DNA of 64,000 bases from Sphingomonas sp. SUN019. Its GTDB lineage: Bacteria > Pseudomonadota > Alphaproteobacteria > Sphingomonadales > Sphingomonadaceae. Under the pieces are notes generated by a model. The model did not search any database. It was not told the DNA's origin and was given only the letters and a program-made list of their open reading frames with translations. Made by a program: the position numbers and the translations under genes. Positions 46,007 to 55,847 of this stretch are shown piece by piece; within the stretch, counting starts at the first letter, position 1; each line of letters begins with the position of its first letter. The stretch is taken from the NCBI RefSeq assembly GCF_024758705.1, contig NZ_CP096971.1, positions 434,001-498,000 on the forward strand, read 5' to 3'.

Positions 46007-46792
46007 TCACCCCTCCCGCCCCGGCCGCCTGCTCAACCCGATGTCCAGATGCGCCCCCGCATCCAGCAACATCACCTCGCCCGTCACCACCCGGCTGGCA
46101 GGGTCGAGCAGCATCTCGATCGGCCCGGCGATGTCGTCCGCGCCCGCAGCCATCGCCATCGGCGTGCTCGCCGCGATGCGCGCATTCAGTCGGGCGAATC
46201 CTTCATCGCCCAGCCGCTTTTCGAACCAGCCCGTACCGACGTAGCCCGGCGCCACCGCATTCACGCGGATCGCGGGGGCCAGCACGCGCGCCAGGCTCTT
46301 GGTCATGGTGATCATCGCGCCCTTCGACGCGGCATAGGCGACCGACGATCCGATCCCGTGCGTGCCCGCGATCGACGCGACGTTGACCACCGCGCCCAAC
46401 CCGCCTTCTCGCAACGACGGCGCGCACGCACGGATCATCTGGAACGCTGCTACCGTATTCAGGCGATAGATGTCGATGAAATCCTCCGCATCCAGCGCGT
46501 CGAGATCCTCGTGATTGGCGTATTTGGTCTTGCCGGCGTTGTTGACCAAGAAATCGATCCGTCCGAACGCCTCGACCGCGACCGCCGCCAGCTTCCGGCA
46601 CGCGGCATCCTCCACGATGTCCGCCTGCACCGCGATCGCGTTGTTTCCGACTTCGACGGCCAACGCCTCGGCATCGTCACGGCTGGAGGAATAGTTGATG
46701 ATGCAGCGCACGCCGCGCTTCGCCAGCCGCCGCACCACCGCCGCGCCGATCCCGGTGCCGCCCCCCGTCACGATCGCCACCGCATCCTTCAC
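46007..46792 (-). CDS. Short-chain dehydrogenase/reductase
   Basis: This is a classical SDR of 261 residues. The cofactor motif is TGGGTGIG, then NNAGKTK, with the catalytic Ser in VASIAGTHGIG and Tyr/Lys in YAASKGA. INYSSSRDDAE after the second strand favours NADP. I start at the GTG at 46792 because GGGAG lies 7 bp upstream; the GTG two codons earlier is too close to that box. It is divergent from the acyl-CoA ligase gene across 68 bp. The close similarity to FabG-like reductases allows either a 3-ketoacyl reductase or an alicyclic alcohol dehydrogenase. Confidence 0.9.
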   Translation of the reverse strand: MKDAVAIVTGGGTGIGAAVVRRLAKRGVRCIINYSSSRDDAEALAVEVGNNAIAVQADIVEDAACRKLAAVAVEAFGRIDFLVNNAGKTKYANHEDLDALDAEDFIDIYRLNTVAAFQMIRACAPSLREGGLGAVVNVASIAGTHGIGSSVAYAASKGAMITMTKSLARVLAPAIRVNAVAPGYVGTGWFEKRLGDEGFARLNARIAASTPMAMAAGADDIAGPIEMLLDPASRVVTGEVMLLDAGAHLDIGLSRRPGREG

Positions 46793-46860
46793 GCACACTC
46801 TCCCGTTTTTCGAAGATCGCGTATGGCATTCGCGTATCCTTTCGCCTAGCCACCCGTGGC

Positions 46861-48393
46861 ATGACCACCGCCGCCGAGATGCTCAGCGCCGATTTCGCGA
46901 CGCTGCCCGACCTGATCCGCGCGCACGCCGCGGCGCACCCGACGAAGCTGGCGATCGCCGATGACGAGGATGCGATCACCTATGCCGCACTCGATCGGCT
47001 GATCGACCGCGCCGCCACCGCGTTGCAGCGCGATGGCGTGGCGCAGCGGCAGGCGGTCGCAGCCGTCGCCTATCCGTGCATCGCACAGGCGGTGACCTAC
47101 CTCGCGGCTCTCCGCGCGGGCATGGTCGCCGCGCCGATCCAGCCGTCCGCTACGCCGGAACAGATTGCCGGGATGATCGGCGACAGCGGCGCGTCTCTGG
47201 TGTTCCTCGATGCGGCGAATGCCGAAGCGCTCGCCGGACAGCGACTGACCGCAAAGGTCATGATGCTGGAGGGCCTGGACGACTGGCTCGCCGAAGAAAA
47301 CGCCACCCCGTCCCCCGTCACGATCGCCCCCGCCGACGGTTTCAACATCATCTACTCATCCGGCACCACCGGCGTGCCGAAGGGGATCGTGCAGAGCCAT
47401 GCGATGCGCTGGCAGCATCTGTCGCGCAACGCCGCCGCGGGGTTCGACAACGCGGTCACGCTCCTCGCCACGCCGCTATATTCCAACACAACGCTCGTCA
47501 GTTTCCTGCCGACGCTCGGCTGGGGCGGGACGGTCGTGCTGATGAAGAAGTTCGACGCGCGCCGCTATCTCGAACTCGCGCAGACCTATCATGCGACGCA
47601 CACGATGCTGGTCCCGGTCCAATACCAGCGCATCATGGCGCTGCCCGATTTCGATGCGTTCGACCTGTCCGCCTTCCGCTTCAAGACCTGCACCAGCGCG
47701 CCGTTTAAACCCGCGCTGAAGGCCGATGTCCTTGCGCGCTGGCCCGGCCTGCTGGTTGAATATTACGGCATGACCGAGGGCGGCGGATCAACCGCGCTGA
47801 ACGCCAGCGAGTTTCCCGACAAGCTCCACACCGTCGGCCGCCCGCTGCCGGGCCACGACATCCGCCTGATCGACGATGATGGCGTGGAGGTCGCGCCGGG
47901 CGAAACCGGCGAGATCGTCGGGCGATCGGCGGCAATGATGAACGGCTATCACGGCCGCGACGGCGCAACGCGCGACGCCGAATGGTTCGCCCCCGACGGG
48001 CAGCGCTTCATCCGGCACGGCGACGTCGGGCGGTTCGACGAAGACGGCTTCCTGATCCTGATGGACCGCAAGAAGGACATGATCATCTCGGGCGGCTTCA
48101 ACATCTATCCGTCCGATCTGGAGGCGGTGCTGGCGCAACACCCGGCGGTCGCCGACTGCACCGTCGTCGGCGTGCCGAGCGACGATTGGGGCGAGACGCC
48201 GGTCGGCTTCTACGTCCCGCGCGATGGCGCGACCGAGGACGCCGCCGCGGTGATGGCTGCGACCAACGCGAAGCTCGGCAAGACGCAGCGCCTGTCCGCG
48301 CTCCACGTCGCAAAAGAACTGCCGCGCAGCGCGATCGGGAAAGTATTGAAGCGCGAGCTGCGCGATCGGCTTGCCGCAGGGGAGTTTGCATGA
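46861..48393 (+). CDS. AMP-forming acyl-CoA ligase
   Basis: This is a 510-residue adenylate-forming ligase. The P-loop is YSSGTTGVPKG, adenine and ribose contacts are EYYGMTEGGG and RHGDVGRFDEDGF, the hinge region is RKKDMIISGGFNIYPSDLE, and the catalytic Lys is in IGKVLKRELR. The TGD motif has become HGD, a common variant. It differs strongly from the ligase at 22507-24252, so the two should use different acids. Its stop overlaps the thioesterase ATG (ATGA), so the two are coupled: one loads acyl-CoA, the other may unload it. Confidence 0.93.
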   Translation: MTTAAEMLSADFATLPDLIRAHAAAHPTKLAIADDEDAITYAALDRLIDRAATALQRDGVAQRQAVAAVAYPCIAQAVTYLAALRAGMVAAPIQPSATPEQIAGMIGDSGASLVFLDAANAEALAGQRLTAKVMMLEGLDDWLAEENATPSPVTIAPADGFNIIYSSGTTGVPKGIVQSHAMRWQHLSRNAAAGFDNAVTLLATPLYSNTTLVSFLPTLGWGGTVVLMKKFDARRYLELAQTYHATHTMLVPVQYQRIMALPDFDAFDLSAFRFKTCTSAPFKPALKADVLARWPGLLVEYYGMTEGGGSTALNASEFPDKLHTVGRPLPGHDIRLIDDDGVEVAPGETGEIVGRSAAMMNGYHGRDGATRDAEWFAPDGQRFIRHGDVGRFDEDGFLILMDRKKDMIISGGFNIYPSDLEAVLAQHPAVADCTVVGVPSDDWGETPVGFYVPRDGATEDAAAVMAATNAKLGKTQRLSALHVAKELPRSAIGKVLKRELRDRLAAGEFA

Positions 48394-49175
48394 AGTCTTT
48401 GAAGGAAATCCTCGATACGCTGGAGCCCTTGTCCGACGGCCCCGGCTGGCGCGGCGAAATCCCCGAAAACTGGCTGCAGGGCCGCACCGCCTACGGTGGG
48501 CTCTCCGCGGCGATCGCGCTCCACTGCGCGATGCAATCCGATGAAGACCTGCCCCCCCTGCGTTCCGCCCAGGTCAGCTTCATCGGCCCGCTGTCCGGCC
48601 CGATCCTGGTCACCGCGCACCGTCTGCGCCGCGGGAAGAACGCCGCCTTCATCCAGGTCGATGTCGAGAGCGAAGCGGGCCTTGGCCTCCGCTGCACCTT
48701 CGTCTTCATGCGCGCGATCGACAGCGAGGTTGATTATCAGACCACCACGCTCCCTGCGTTCCCGCAGCCGACCGCCGACGACACCACCTTCAAGGGCAAC
48801 CCGCACGTCGCCTTCACGCGCAATTTCGAGTTTCTCGACCGCCGCGAGGGACCGAACCTGCTCCCCGCCGAATGGCTCCGCTGGACGCGGCTGAACGAAC
48901 GCGAGGGACTCGACCCGATGGTCGAGCTGATCGCGGTCGGCGATTGCCTGCCTCCCGCGGCGCTACGCCTGCTCGGCCGCAACGTGCCGATGAGTTCGCT
49001 GACATGGATTCTCAATATCCTTGGCCCCGCGCCGACGACCGAAGACGGCTGGTGGCTGCTGCGCTCCAACGCCGATTACGCCCGCACGGGCAGTTCGTCG
49101 CAGCAGATGGGCATCTGGAATTCGCGCGGAGAAATGGTCGCCGAACAGATGCAGTCGGTCGCGCTGTTCGCCTGA
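48390..49175 (+). CDS. Acyl-CoA thioesterase-like double-hotdog protein
   Basis: This is a 261-residue protein of the TesB-like thioesterase superfamily. The N-terminal hotdog has NWLQGRTAYGGLSAAIALHCAM and SAQVSFIGPLSGPILVTAHRLR. The second hotdog ends with SSSQQMGIWNSRGEMVAEQMQSVALFA, which carries the usual C-terminal Gln/Ser-rich strand. It is more distant from E. coli TesB than the gene at 31655. It overlaps the ligase gene by 4 bp. It probably rescues CoA from dead-end intermediates; a non-enzymatic hotdog role cannot be excluded. Confidence 0.85.
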   Translation: MKSLKEILDTLEPLSDGPGWRGEIPENWLQGRTAYGGLSAAIALHCAMQSDEDLPPLRSAQVSFIGPLSGPILVTAHRLRRGKNAAFIQVDVESEAGLGLRCTFVFMRAIDSEVDYQTTTLPAFPQPTADDTTFKGNPHVAFTRNFEFLDRREGPNLLPAEWLRWTRLNEREGLDPMVELIAVGDCLPPAALRLLGRNVPMSSLTWILNILGPAPTTEDGWWLLRSNADYARTGSSSQQMGIWNSRGEMVAEQMQSVALFA

Positions 49176-49182
49176 ATCAAAT

Positions 49183-49290
49183 CCTCCCCTGCAAGGGGAG
49201 GTGGCGCGAAGCGCCGGAGGGGTATCGACCTGTCGATAGTGCGACACCCCTCCGTCTCGCTGCGCGAGCCACCTCCCCTTGTAGATGAGG
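49183..49290. repeat. Inverted repeat, family D, copy 2
   Basis: It opens with CCTCCCCTGCAAGGGGAGG and closes with a slightly mutated copy, CCTCCCCTTGTAGATGAGG, with inner GGAGGGGTATCG / GCGACACCCCTCC arms. It lies 8 bp after the thioesterase stop and fills half of the gap before the EF-hand gene. Confidence 0.88.
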
Positions 49291-49419
49291 ATTTGATTTT
49301 TGGCTTCGCGACAAATTGCGACACATCCCCGCGCCCGCGGCACATCCTCGCGACAACCGCCCCCTAGATCGGCACCAACGGCGGGGATGACCCTCGCCGG
49401 TTCTTGAAAAGGACCGATC

Positions 49420-50043
49420 ATGAGGAAGTTGTTCTTGGCCGCCGTCATGGGCGCCAGTGTGCTCGCCGGCGTACCCGCCATCGCCCAGACCGCGGCACCC
49501 CCGCCACCGCCCACCGCCCCCGGCGGCCCGCGTGGTGCAGGCCCGGCCGACGCGAACCGCGACGGCATCGTAACCCGCGCCGAAGCGACCGCGGAGGCCG
49601 AACGCCGCTTCACCGCGATCGACGCGAACCGCGACGGAAAGGTCACGAAGGACGAACTGCGCGCCGAACGCGAACGCCATCGCGCGATGCGCGCCGACCG
49701 CCGGTTCGACCGTATCGACAAGAACCGCGACGGCAGCGTGACGAAGGCTGAAATGACTGCCGCCGGGGAACGCCGGATGGCCAACCGGGCCGAACGCGGT
49801 CCACGGGCCGGGATGCACCACGGTCCGAAGCACGGCGGGATGAGCATGGGCAAGCGCGTCGACCCGAACGGTGACGGCGAAGCGACCCGCGCCGAATGGC
49901 TCGCGCGCGCCGACGCTCGCTTCGCCCGCGAAGACGCCAACAAGGACGGCCGCATCGACGCGAACGAACGCACCGCGATGCGCGACCTGCGCAAGATGCA
50001 CCGCGCCGGAAACACCCCTCCGCCGCCGCCCCCCGCGGGTTGA
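49420..50043 (+). CDS. Exported EF-hand calcium-binding protein
   Basis: This 207-residue protein has a signal peptide (about 1-22, AVMGASVLAGVPAIAQ) and a Pro-rich segment. Five EF-hand loops begin at Asp44 (DANRDGIVTRAE), Asp68, Asp100, Asp148 and Asp172; loop 4 has Gly at position 4 (DPNGDG). Between loops 3 and 4 is a Met/His-rich stretch (GMHHGPKHGGMSMG) that could bind other metals. The C-terminus is poly-Pro. It should be a periplasmic calcium buffer or sensor. It is 68 bp upstream of a response regulator and sensor kinase on the same strand, so it may belong to the same regulatory unit. Confidence 0.9.
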   Translation: MRKLFLAAVMGASVLAGVPAIAQTAAPPPPPTAPGGPRGAGPADANRDGIVTRAEATAEAERRFTAIDANRDGKVTKDELRAERERHRAMRADRRFDRIDKNRDGSVTKAEMTAAGERRMANRAERGPRAGMHHGPKHGGMSMGKRVDPNGDGEATRAEWLARADARFAREDANKDGRIDANERTAMRDLRKMHRAGNTPPPPPPAG

Positions 50044-50111
50044 GGCACGGAGAAGCGCCGGGCGGCACCCCTCCTCGCCGCCCGGCGCTTTACGGACCGG
50101 ACACAATCTCT

Positions 50112-50843
50112 ATGCACGATCCCATGGGCGACACACCGCATATCCTGCTCGTCGATGACGAACGCTCGATCCGCGAGCCGCTCGCGCAATATCTGACGAA
50201 GCAGGGCTTTCGCGTCACGCAGGTCGGCGATGCGGAGGGCGCCCGGACGCGGCTGACCGCTTATGCGATAGACCTCGTCATCTTGGACATCATGATGCCG
50301 GGCGAGGACGGCCTGTCGCTGTGCCGCCACATCCGCGCGACCAGCGAAACGCCCGTCATCCTGCTGACCGCGAAATCGGAAGAGACCGACCGCATCGTGG
50401 GACTTGAGATGGGCGCCGACGATTATGTCGTGAAGCCCTTCTCCCCGCGCGAACTGGCGGCGCGGATCAAGGTCGTGCTGCGGCGTGTGCAGGCGGGCGG
50501 CGCGCGGCAGCACGCGCCCGACAGCGGCGCCTACGCCTTCGCCGGCTGGGTGCTGAAGACCGGTGAGCGCGCCTTGGTCGATCGCGAAGGCGTTTCCCTC
50601 CCGCTCTCGACCGGCGAATACAACCTTCTGCTCGCGCTGGTCACGCGCCCGCGCCAGGTGCTGACGCGCGATCAGCTGCTCGATCTGACACAGGGGCGCG
50701 AGGCGGGCGCGTTCGATCGCGCGATCGATAATCAGGTCAGCCGCCTGCGCCGCAAGATCGAGACCGACGCAAAGAATCCCGACCTCATCAAGACCGTTTG
50801 GGGCGGCGGCTATACGCTCGCCGCCGAAGTGACGCGGCTGTGA
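50112..50843 (+). CDS. OmpR/PhoB-family response regulator
   Basis: This 243-residue DNA-binding regulator has a receiver domain (about 9-125: ILLVDDERS, phosphoacceptor Asp59 in LVILDIMMPGEDG, LLTAKSE, VVKPFSPREL). The C-terminal winged helix covers about 140-235 (LPLSTGEYNLLLALVTRPRQVLTRDQLLDL; NQVSRLRRKIE). The ATG at 50112 is chosen; another Met is four codons later. The stop overlaps the kinase GTG start (GTGA), so the two are coupled. The target genes are unknown; the EF-hand gene just upstream is a candidate. Confidence 0.95.
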   Translation: MHDPMGDTPHILLVDDERSIREPLAQYLTKQGFRVTQVGDAEGARTRLTAYAIDLVILDIMMPGEDGLSLCRHIRATSETPVILLTAKSEETDRIVGLEMGADDYVVKPFSPRELAARIKVVLRRVQAGGARQHAPDSGAYAFAGWVLKTGERALVDREGVSLPLSTGEYNLLLALVTRPRQVLTRDQLLDLTQGREAGAFDRAIDNQVSRLRRKIETDAKNPDLIKTVWGGGYTLAAEVTRL

Positions 50844-52195
50844 ATGAGCCGTCGCGGCGCTCGCGATGGGCACGCCTCGTCCCCAGCAGCTTGGCGGGGC
50901 AGCTCGCGCTCGTAGTCGCGTTGGCGCTGTTCGTGGCACAGGCGATCAACCTTGGCCTGCTGCTCCGCGAACGCACCGCGCTGCGGCTGGAACAAGCCTC
51001 CGGCCCGTCTGCCGCGCGGATCGTCGACGCGCTGGAACGCGAAGCCGCGGGCCGACCACTGCGTCTCGACCGCGGCCGCGTCCGCCGCGTCGCAACCAAC
51101 CCGATCGCCGCCAGCCTCGAACCGCGTCCGGAGGTCGCCAGCGAACTTCGCACGAAACTGACGGCGATGGGAATCAGCGCTGGCCGGATCGAGGCTGCGA
51201 CCCGCCCCACGCCACCGCGCCGCATGCAGCGGATGCGCGGTCGCGGTCGTCCGCCACCGCCAACGGAGTTGCTGATCGCGGTCGAACAACCCGGTCGCGG
51301 CTGGCTCGTCATCGGCGCGCCGTGGCCCGAACCCGAGGCTTATATCCTCTGGCGGCTGCTCGCCCAGACGTTCGTCCTTTACGCTATCGTCCTGTTCCCG
51401 GTGCTGCTGCTCGCCCGCCGTATCTCGCGCCCGCTGCAATCGCTCGCCATCGCCGCGCGCCGCTTCACTCCCGGCGGCGACAGCGAAACGGTGACCGAAG
51501 CCGGCCCGCCAGATGTCCGCGCGGTGATATCGGCCTATAACGCGCTGGGTCAGCGCGTCGCGGCGATGCTGGAGGAAAAGGACCGGATGCTCGGCGCGAT
51601 CGGGCACGATCTGCGCACGCCGCTCGCCGCACTTCGCGTCCGCATCGAATCTGTCGACGACGACACCGATCGCGTGAAGATGGCGGAGACGATCGACGAG
51701 ATGAATCGCACTCTGGACGATATTCTATCATTGGCGCGCCTTGGCCGCCCGAGCGAGGAGATGACCGAGGTCGACCTCGCGGCCTTGGTCGATGCGGTGG
51801 TTGACGACTTCCGCGATCTTGGCGCGAACGTGACGTTTGACGAGACCCCGCGCGTAAAAATGCGGCTGCGGCCCACGCTGTTCCGCCGCGCGGTGCGCAA
51901 CCTGATCGAGAACGCGCTGAAATACGCCGGGTCCGCCGAGGTCGCGATCCGCGACGATGGCGACCGCGTCACAGTATGCGTCGCCGATCGAGGCCCCGGC
52001 ATACCCGACGGTCAGCTGGAGGCGGTGTTCGATCCCTTCACCCGCCTCGAAACCTCCCGCAACCGCGACACCGGCGGCATCGGCTTGGGCCTCGCGCTGG
52101 CCCGCGCGATCGTGCGCGAAGCGGGCGGCGACATCCGACTGTCGAACCGCGACGGTGGCGGGCTGGAGGCAGCGATCGTCATCGCACGGCGGTGA
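50840..52195 (+). CDS. Sensor histidine kinase
   Basis: This is a 451-residue inner-membrane kinase that starts at the GTG overlapping the regulator stop. TM1 (about 17-41) and TM2 (about 172-192) enclose a small periplasmic domain. That domain ends in an Arg/Met/Pro-rich stretch (RRMQRMRGRGRPPPP). A HAMP domain follows, then HisKA with His256 (GAIGHDLRTPLAAL) and the ATPase domain with N, G1 and G2 boxes (NLIENALKYAG; DRGPGIPDG; GGIGLGLALARAI). All catalytic elements are intact. The basic, Met-rich sensor tip could respond to metals or polyanions; that is speculation. Its stop is immediately adjacent to the stop of the convergent gene. Confidence 0.95.
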   Translation: MNEPSRRSRWARLVPSSLAGQLALVVALALFVAQAINLGLLLRERTALRLEQASGPSAARIVDALEREAAGRPLRLDRGRVRRVATNPIAASLEPRPEVASELRTKLTAMGISAGRIEAATRPTPPRRMQRMRGRGRPPPPTELLIAVEQPGRGWLVIGAPWPEPEAYILWRLLAQTFVLYAIVLFPVLLLARRISRPLQSLAIAARRFTPGGDSETVTEAGPPDVRAVISAYNALGQRVAAMLEEKDRMLGAIGHDLRTPLAALRVRIESVDDDTDRVKMAETIDEMNRTLDDILSLARLGRPSEEMTEVDLAALVDAVVDDFRDLGANVTFDETPRVKMRLRPTLFRRAVRNLIENALKYAGSAEVAIRDDGDRVTVCVADRGPGIPDGQLEAVFDPFTRLETSRNRDTGGIGLGLALARAIVREAGGDIRLSNRDGGGLEAAIVIARR

Positions 52196-52813
52196 TTACT
52201 TCCGTGCAAGATAAGTGACGAAGGTCTGTTTGCCGGAACCACTGCCGAAAAGCATCGACTTCACATCCAGGCCATTGCCGGTGAACCTGTCGTTCAACTG
52301 CTTCCCCTGCAACGCATCCATCGCAACGTTGGAATTGGCCATCGACAGTCGCTCCGGCAAGGTTCCCGCCACCTCGCAGACGCTCGTGCCGCAGCGGATG
52401 CGCAGTGGATCGGCGGACGTTCCGACATAGGGTATGCTAACGTAAGCGTCCTTGATCTTGCCTTCGGTCCGCGACGCCCATTCGGCGTCTCGCGGTTCGG
52501 CGCGGAGGCGATCATGGAGCGCGCGGGGACTATCCGACGTCGGTGGCAGCATCGCATCCACAACCGCGTCTCCCTCATCGGCGGTCGCTATTGTTGTCGG
52601 TGGCGACGCACCGGGCGGCGTCATTTTGGCGGAGGCTGCGGGCGCGATCTGCAGGACCGGGATATTCGTCGGCGACGGCGTATCGCCCTCAACGAACAAT
52701 ATCCTTTCGTTACCGGCCGAAGCCTTTTCGGCTCCCCCGAACGCCAGCCATGCCGCGCCGATTACTATCGACATGATCAGTACGATCAGGATCGGACGAG
52801 TCGATCGGGTCAT
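52196..52813 (-). CDS. Hypothetical membrane-anchored protein with a conserved-looking Cys pair (205 aa)
   Basis: I do not recognise this protein. It has one N-terminal membrane helix (about 8-26, ILIVLIMSIVIGAAWLAF), so the rest should be periplasmic. A Pro/Ala/Thr-rich linker (about 45-85) leads to a small C-terminal domain with LRIRCGTSVCEVAGTLPE, where the two Cys, five apart, may form a disulphide. The C-terminus is FVTYLARK. It is convergent with the kinase gene, stop to stop without a gap. Similar anchored domains with an RC...SVCEV-type motif occur in sphingomonads, but I cannot assign a role. Confidence 0.7.
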   Translation of the reverse strand: MTRSTRPILIVLIMSIVIGAAWLAFGGAEKASAGNERILFVEGDTPSPTNIPVLQIAPAASAKMTPPGASPPTTIATADEGDAVVDAMLPPTSDSPRALHDRLRAEPRDAEWASRTEGKIKDAYVSIPYVGTSADPLRIRCGTSVCEVAGTLPERLSMANSNVAMDALQGKQLNDRFTGNGLDVKSMLFGSGSGKQTFVTYLARK

Positions 52814-52986
52814 AAGCCATCCTCACACCACGAAGATGCCATCGTTTCGCACGGACGCAAGGTGGCTCCCGGCAACAGCGCCGGCCAGCGTATGATGACC
52901 GCAACGGGTCAATACGATCGGCGGCGGCGGCGCGTTGCGCCGATCAACGCGCTCAAGTTTGCACCATGTTTCAATCCTCCTCTAAT

Positions 52987-53092
52987 CCTCCCCTACAAGG
53001 AGAGGTGGCTCGCGTAGCGAGACGGAGGGGTGTCGCGCTCGCCACAGGGTGACACCCCTCCGGCGCTGCGCGCCGCTTCCCCTTACGGGGAA
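52987..53092. repeat. Inverted repeat, family D, copy 3
   Basis: Arms CCTCCCCTACAAGGAGAGGT... and ...CGCTTCCCCTTACGGGGAAG, with inner GGAGGGGTGTCG / GTGACACCCCTCC, are a diverged copy. It lies in the 403-bp gap between the hypothetical gene and dcd. I see no other feature in that gap. Confidence 0.82.
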
Positions 53093-53216
53093 GTATTTTT
53101 CCGGTGACCAAACCTGATCGGTTTTGACCCTCATTGTTCTCGGCGCTGCGGGACCGAACGATTCGCGCTTGCCTCCCCCCTCGCCCGCGGCGAAACGGGC
53201 CGCGAAGGGGAGCAAG

Positions 53217-53771
53217 ATGTCCGTCCTGTCCGATCGCTGGATTCGCGAAAACGCGCTGGCGCATGCGATGATCGAACCGTTCGTCGAATCACAGCGGCGC
53301 GACGGCTGCATCAGCTATGGTCTGTCGTCCTACGGCTATGATGCGCGCGTGGCGGACGAATTCAAGATTTTCACCAACGTCGACAGCGCGATCGTCGATC
53401 CGAAGGATTTCGCCGCCAACAGCTTCGTCGATCGCAAGACCGACGTGTGCATCATTCCGCCGAACAGCTTCGCGCTGGCCCGCACGGTCGAATATTTTCG
53501 CGTGCCCGACGACGTGCTGGTCATCTGTCTCGGCAAATCCACCTACGCCCGCTGCGGCATCATCGTGAACGTGACGCCGCTGGAGCCCGGCTGGGAGGGG
53601 CACGTCACGCTCGAATTCTCCAACACCACGCCGCTTCCGGCGAAAATCTACGCCAACGAAGGCGCGTGCCAGTTCCTGTTCCTGAAGGGGAACGAGCCGT
53701 GCGAGACGACCTATGCTGATCGGGCCGGCAAGTACATGGGGCAGCGTGGCGTGACGCTGCCGAAACTGTAG
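53217..53771 (+). CDS. dcd: dCTP deaminase
   Basis: This enzyme deaminates dCTP to dUTP, the main source of dUTP for thymidylate synthesis in proteobacteria. The 184-residue product is full length. It has [17 protein letters not shown], the nucleotide site [44 protein letters not shown] with the catalytic Glu, and the C-terminal [14 protein letters not shown] lid. I start at the ATG at 53217 with AAGGGGAGC upstream; an open extension further upstream has no homology. It is convergent with recA. Confidence 0.96.
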   Translation: MSVLSDRWIRENALAHAMIEPFVESQRRDGCISYGLSSYGYDARVADEFKIFTNVDSAIVDPKDFAANSFVDRKTDVCIIPPNSFALARTVEYFRVPDDVLVICLGKSTYARCGIIVNVTPLEPGWEGHVTLEFSNTTPLPAKIYANEGACQFLFLKGNEPCETTYADRAGKYMGQRGVTLPKL

Positions 53772-53851
53772 TAGCCGGGCGACGCCGTTACGCTGCGCGG
53801 ATGTTGGCGAAGGTGACGCGGAACGGAACGAAACGCTGAGGCCGCGCCCTG

Positions 53852-53887
53852 AAAAACGATACGGGCCCGCCGTTGCCGACGGGCCCG
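53852..53887 (-). terminator. Rho-independent terminator of recA
   Basis: On the minus strand an 8-bp stem of CGGGCCCG (53880-53887 with 53862-53869) closes a 10-base loop. It is followed by TATCGTTTTT. It starts 69 bp past the recA stop. Confidence 0.8.
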
Positions 53888-53955
53888 ATGTTTACGGATG
53901 TTTGCACTTAGATGACCCGGACGCTGCGGATGTTGGCGCAAAGGTCACCGTAAGG

Positions 53956-55041
<1,086 letters not shown>

Positions 55042-55117
55042 CGGGAAGCCCCTTCGCTAGATCACCCGCGCGAACCGTTCAACGCGTATCTGGCGATGTA
55101 TCGCGTTTGTTCTGTTG

Positions 55118-55132
55118 GAACAAGAGGGGAAC
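55118..55132 (-). promoter_or_regulatory. recA: LexA (SOS) box upstream of recA
   Basis: GAAC, seven bases, GAAC on the plus strand reads GTTC-N7-GTTC on the recA strand, the direct-repeat LexA site of alphaproteobacteria. It ends 2 bp from the stop codon of the upstream crotonase gene, so recA keeps its own SOS promoter. Confidence 0.85.
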
Positions 55133-55133
55133 T

Positions 55134-55847
55134 TCAGTTTCGGGTCCGCGACCGGAACGTGGCGACGCCGCGGGCGAATCCAGGGCTGTCGAAGGCGGCA
55201 TCGAAGACCTCCGCGTGCGCGGGATCGGCGGCGTCCGCCAGCGTCGCCTTTAGCTGACGAAGCGCGGCGGGGTCGTTGGCGGCGATCGAGCGGGCGACCT
55301 CCACCCCTTTTCCCAGCAGATCGACGAGACCGATCCGGAGGGCTTCGCCGGCGTCGATCGTAGCGGCGGTGAACAGCAGGCGCGCGGCTTGGCCCTGACC
55401 GACGCGTGCGGCGAGTCGGGCGACGTCTTCTGCGGGATAACCGATGCCGAGGCGTGCGGGCGGGACGGCGAAACGCGCGCCCTCCCCCGCGACGCGCAGA
55501 TCGGCGGCGAGCGCGAGGGCGACGCCTGCGCCGAAGCAACCGCTGTCGATGGCGGCGACTACGGGAATGGGGAGCGCGGCGAGGCCGTCGATCGCGGCGC
55601 GCATGGCGGCGCGGAACGCGGGTCGATCTTTGGTTTGGTCCGCGAGCGTCGCGAGTTCCTCGATATCCGCACCGGCGCAGAACACGCCTTCGACGCCCGA
55701 ACGGAGCAGGACGACGGTCGTTTCGGGCGATACGGCAGCGATGGTTTCGGCAAGGTGACGCCAATCCGCCACGCGGAGCGCGTTGCGGCGTTCGGGGCGC
55801 GCCAGCGTGATCGTGGCGATGCCATCGGCGTGATCGAGCGCGATCAT
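55134..55847 (-). CDS. Enoyl-CoA hydratase/isomerase-family protein lacking the catalytic glutamates
   Basis: This is a 237-residue crotonase-fold protein that starts at the ATG at 55847, overlapping the ispE stop (ATGA). It keeps the CoA-binding and oxyanion-hole regions (GVFCAGADIEEL; AIDSGCFGAGVALALAADLRVAGEGA). Both positions that carry Glu in hydratases are changed: GAGVAL instead of GGGxE, and PPARLGIGYPAED where a Glu-containing GxPEV-like stretch is expected. It is also shorter than the usual 255-260. It may be an isomerase, hydrolase or non-catalytic member; ordinary hydratase activity is doubtful. The neighbouring ispE and recA do not suggest a role. Confidence 0.85.
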   Translation of the reverse strand: MIALDHADGIATITLARPERRNALRVADWRHLAETIAAVSPETTVVLLRSGVEGVFCAGADIEELATLADQTKDRPAFRAAMRAAIDGLAALPIPVVAAIDSGCFGAGVALALAADLRVAGEGARFAVPPARLGIGYPAEDVARLAARVGQGQAARLLFTAATIDAGEALRIGLVDLLGKGVEVARSIAANDPAALRQLKATLADAADPAHAEVFDAAFDSPGFARGVATFRSRTRN

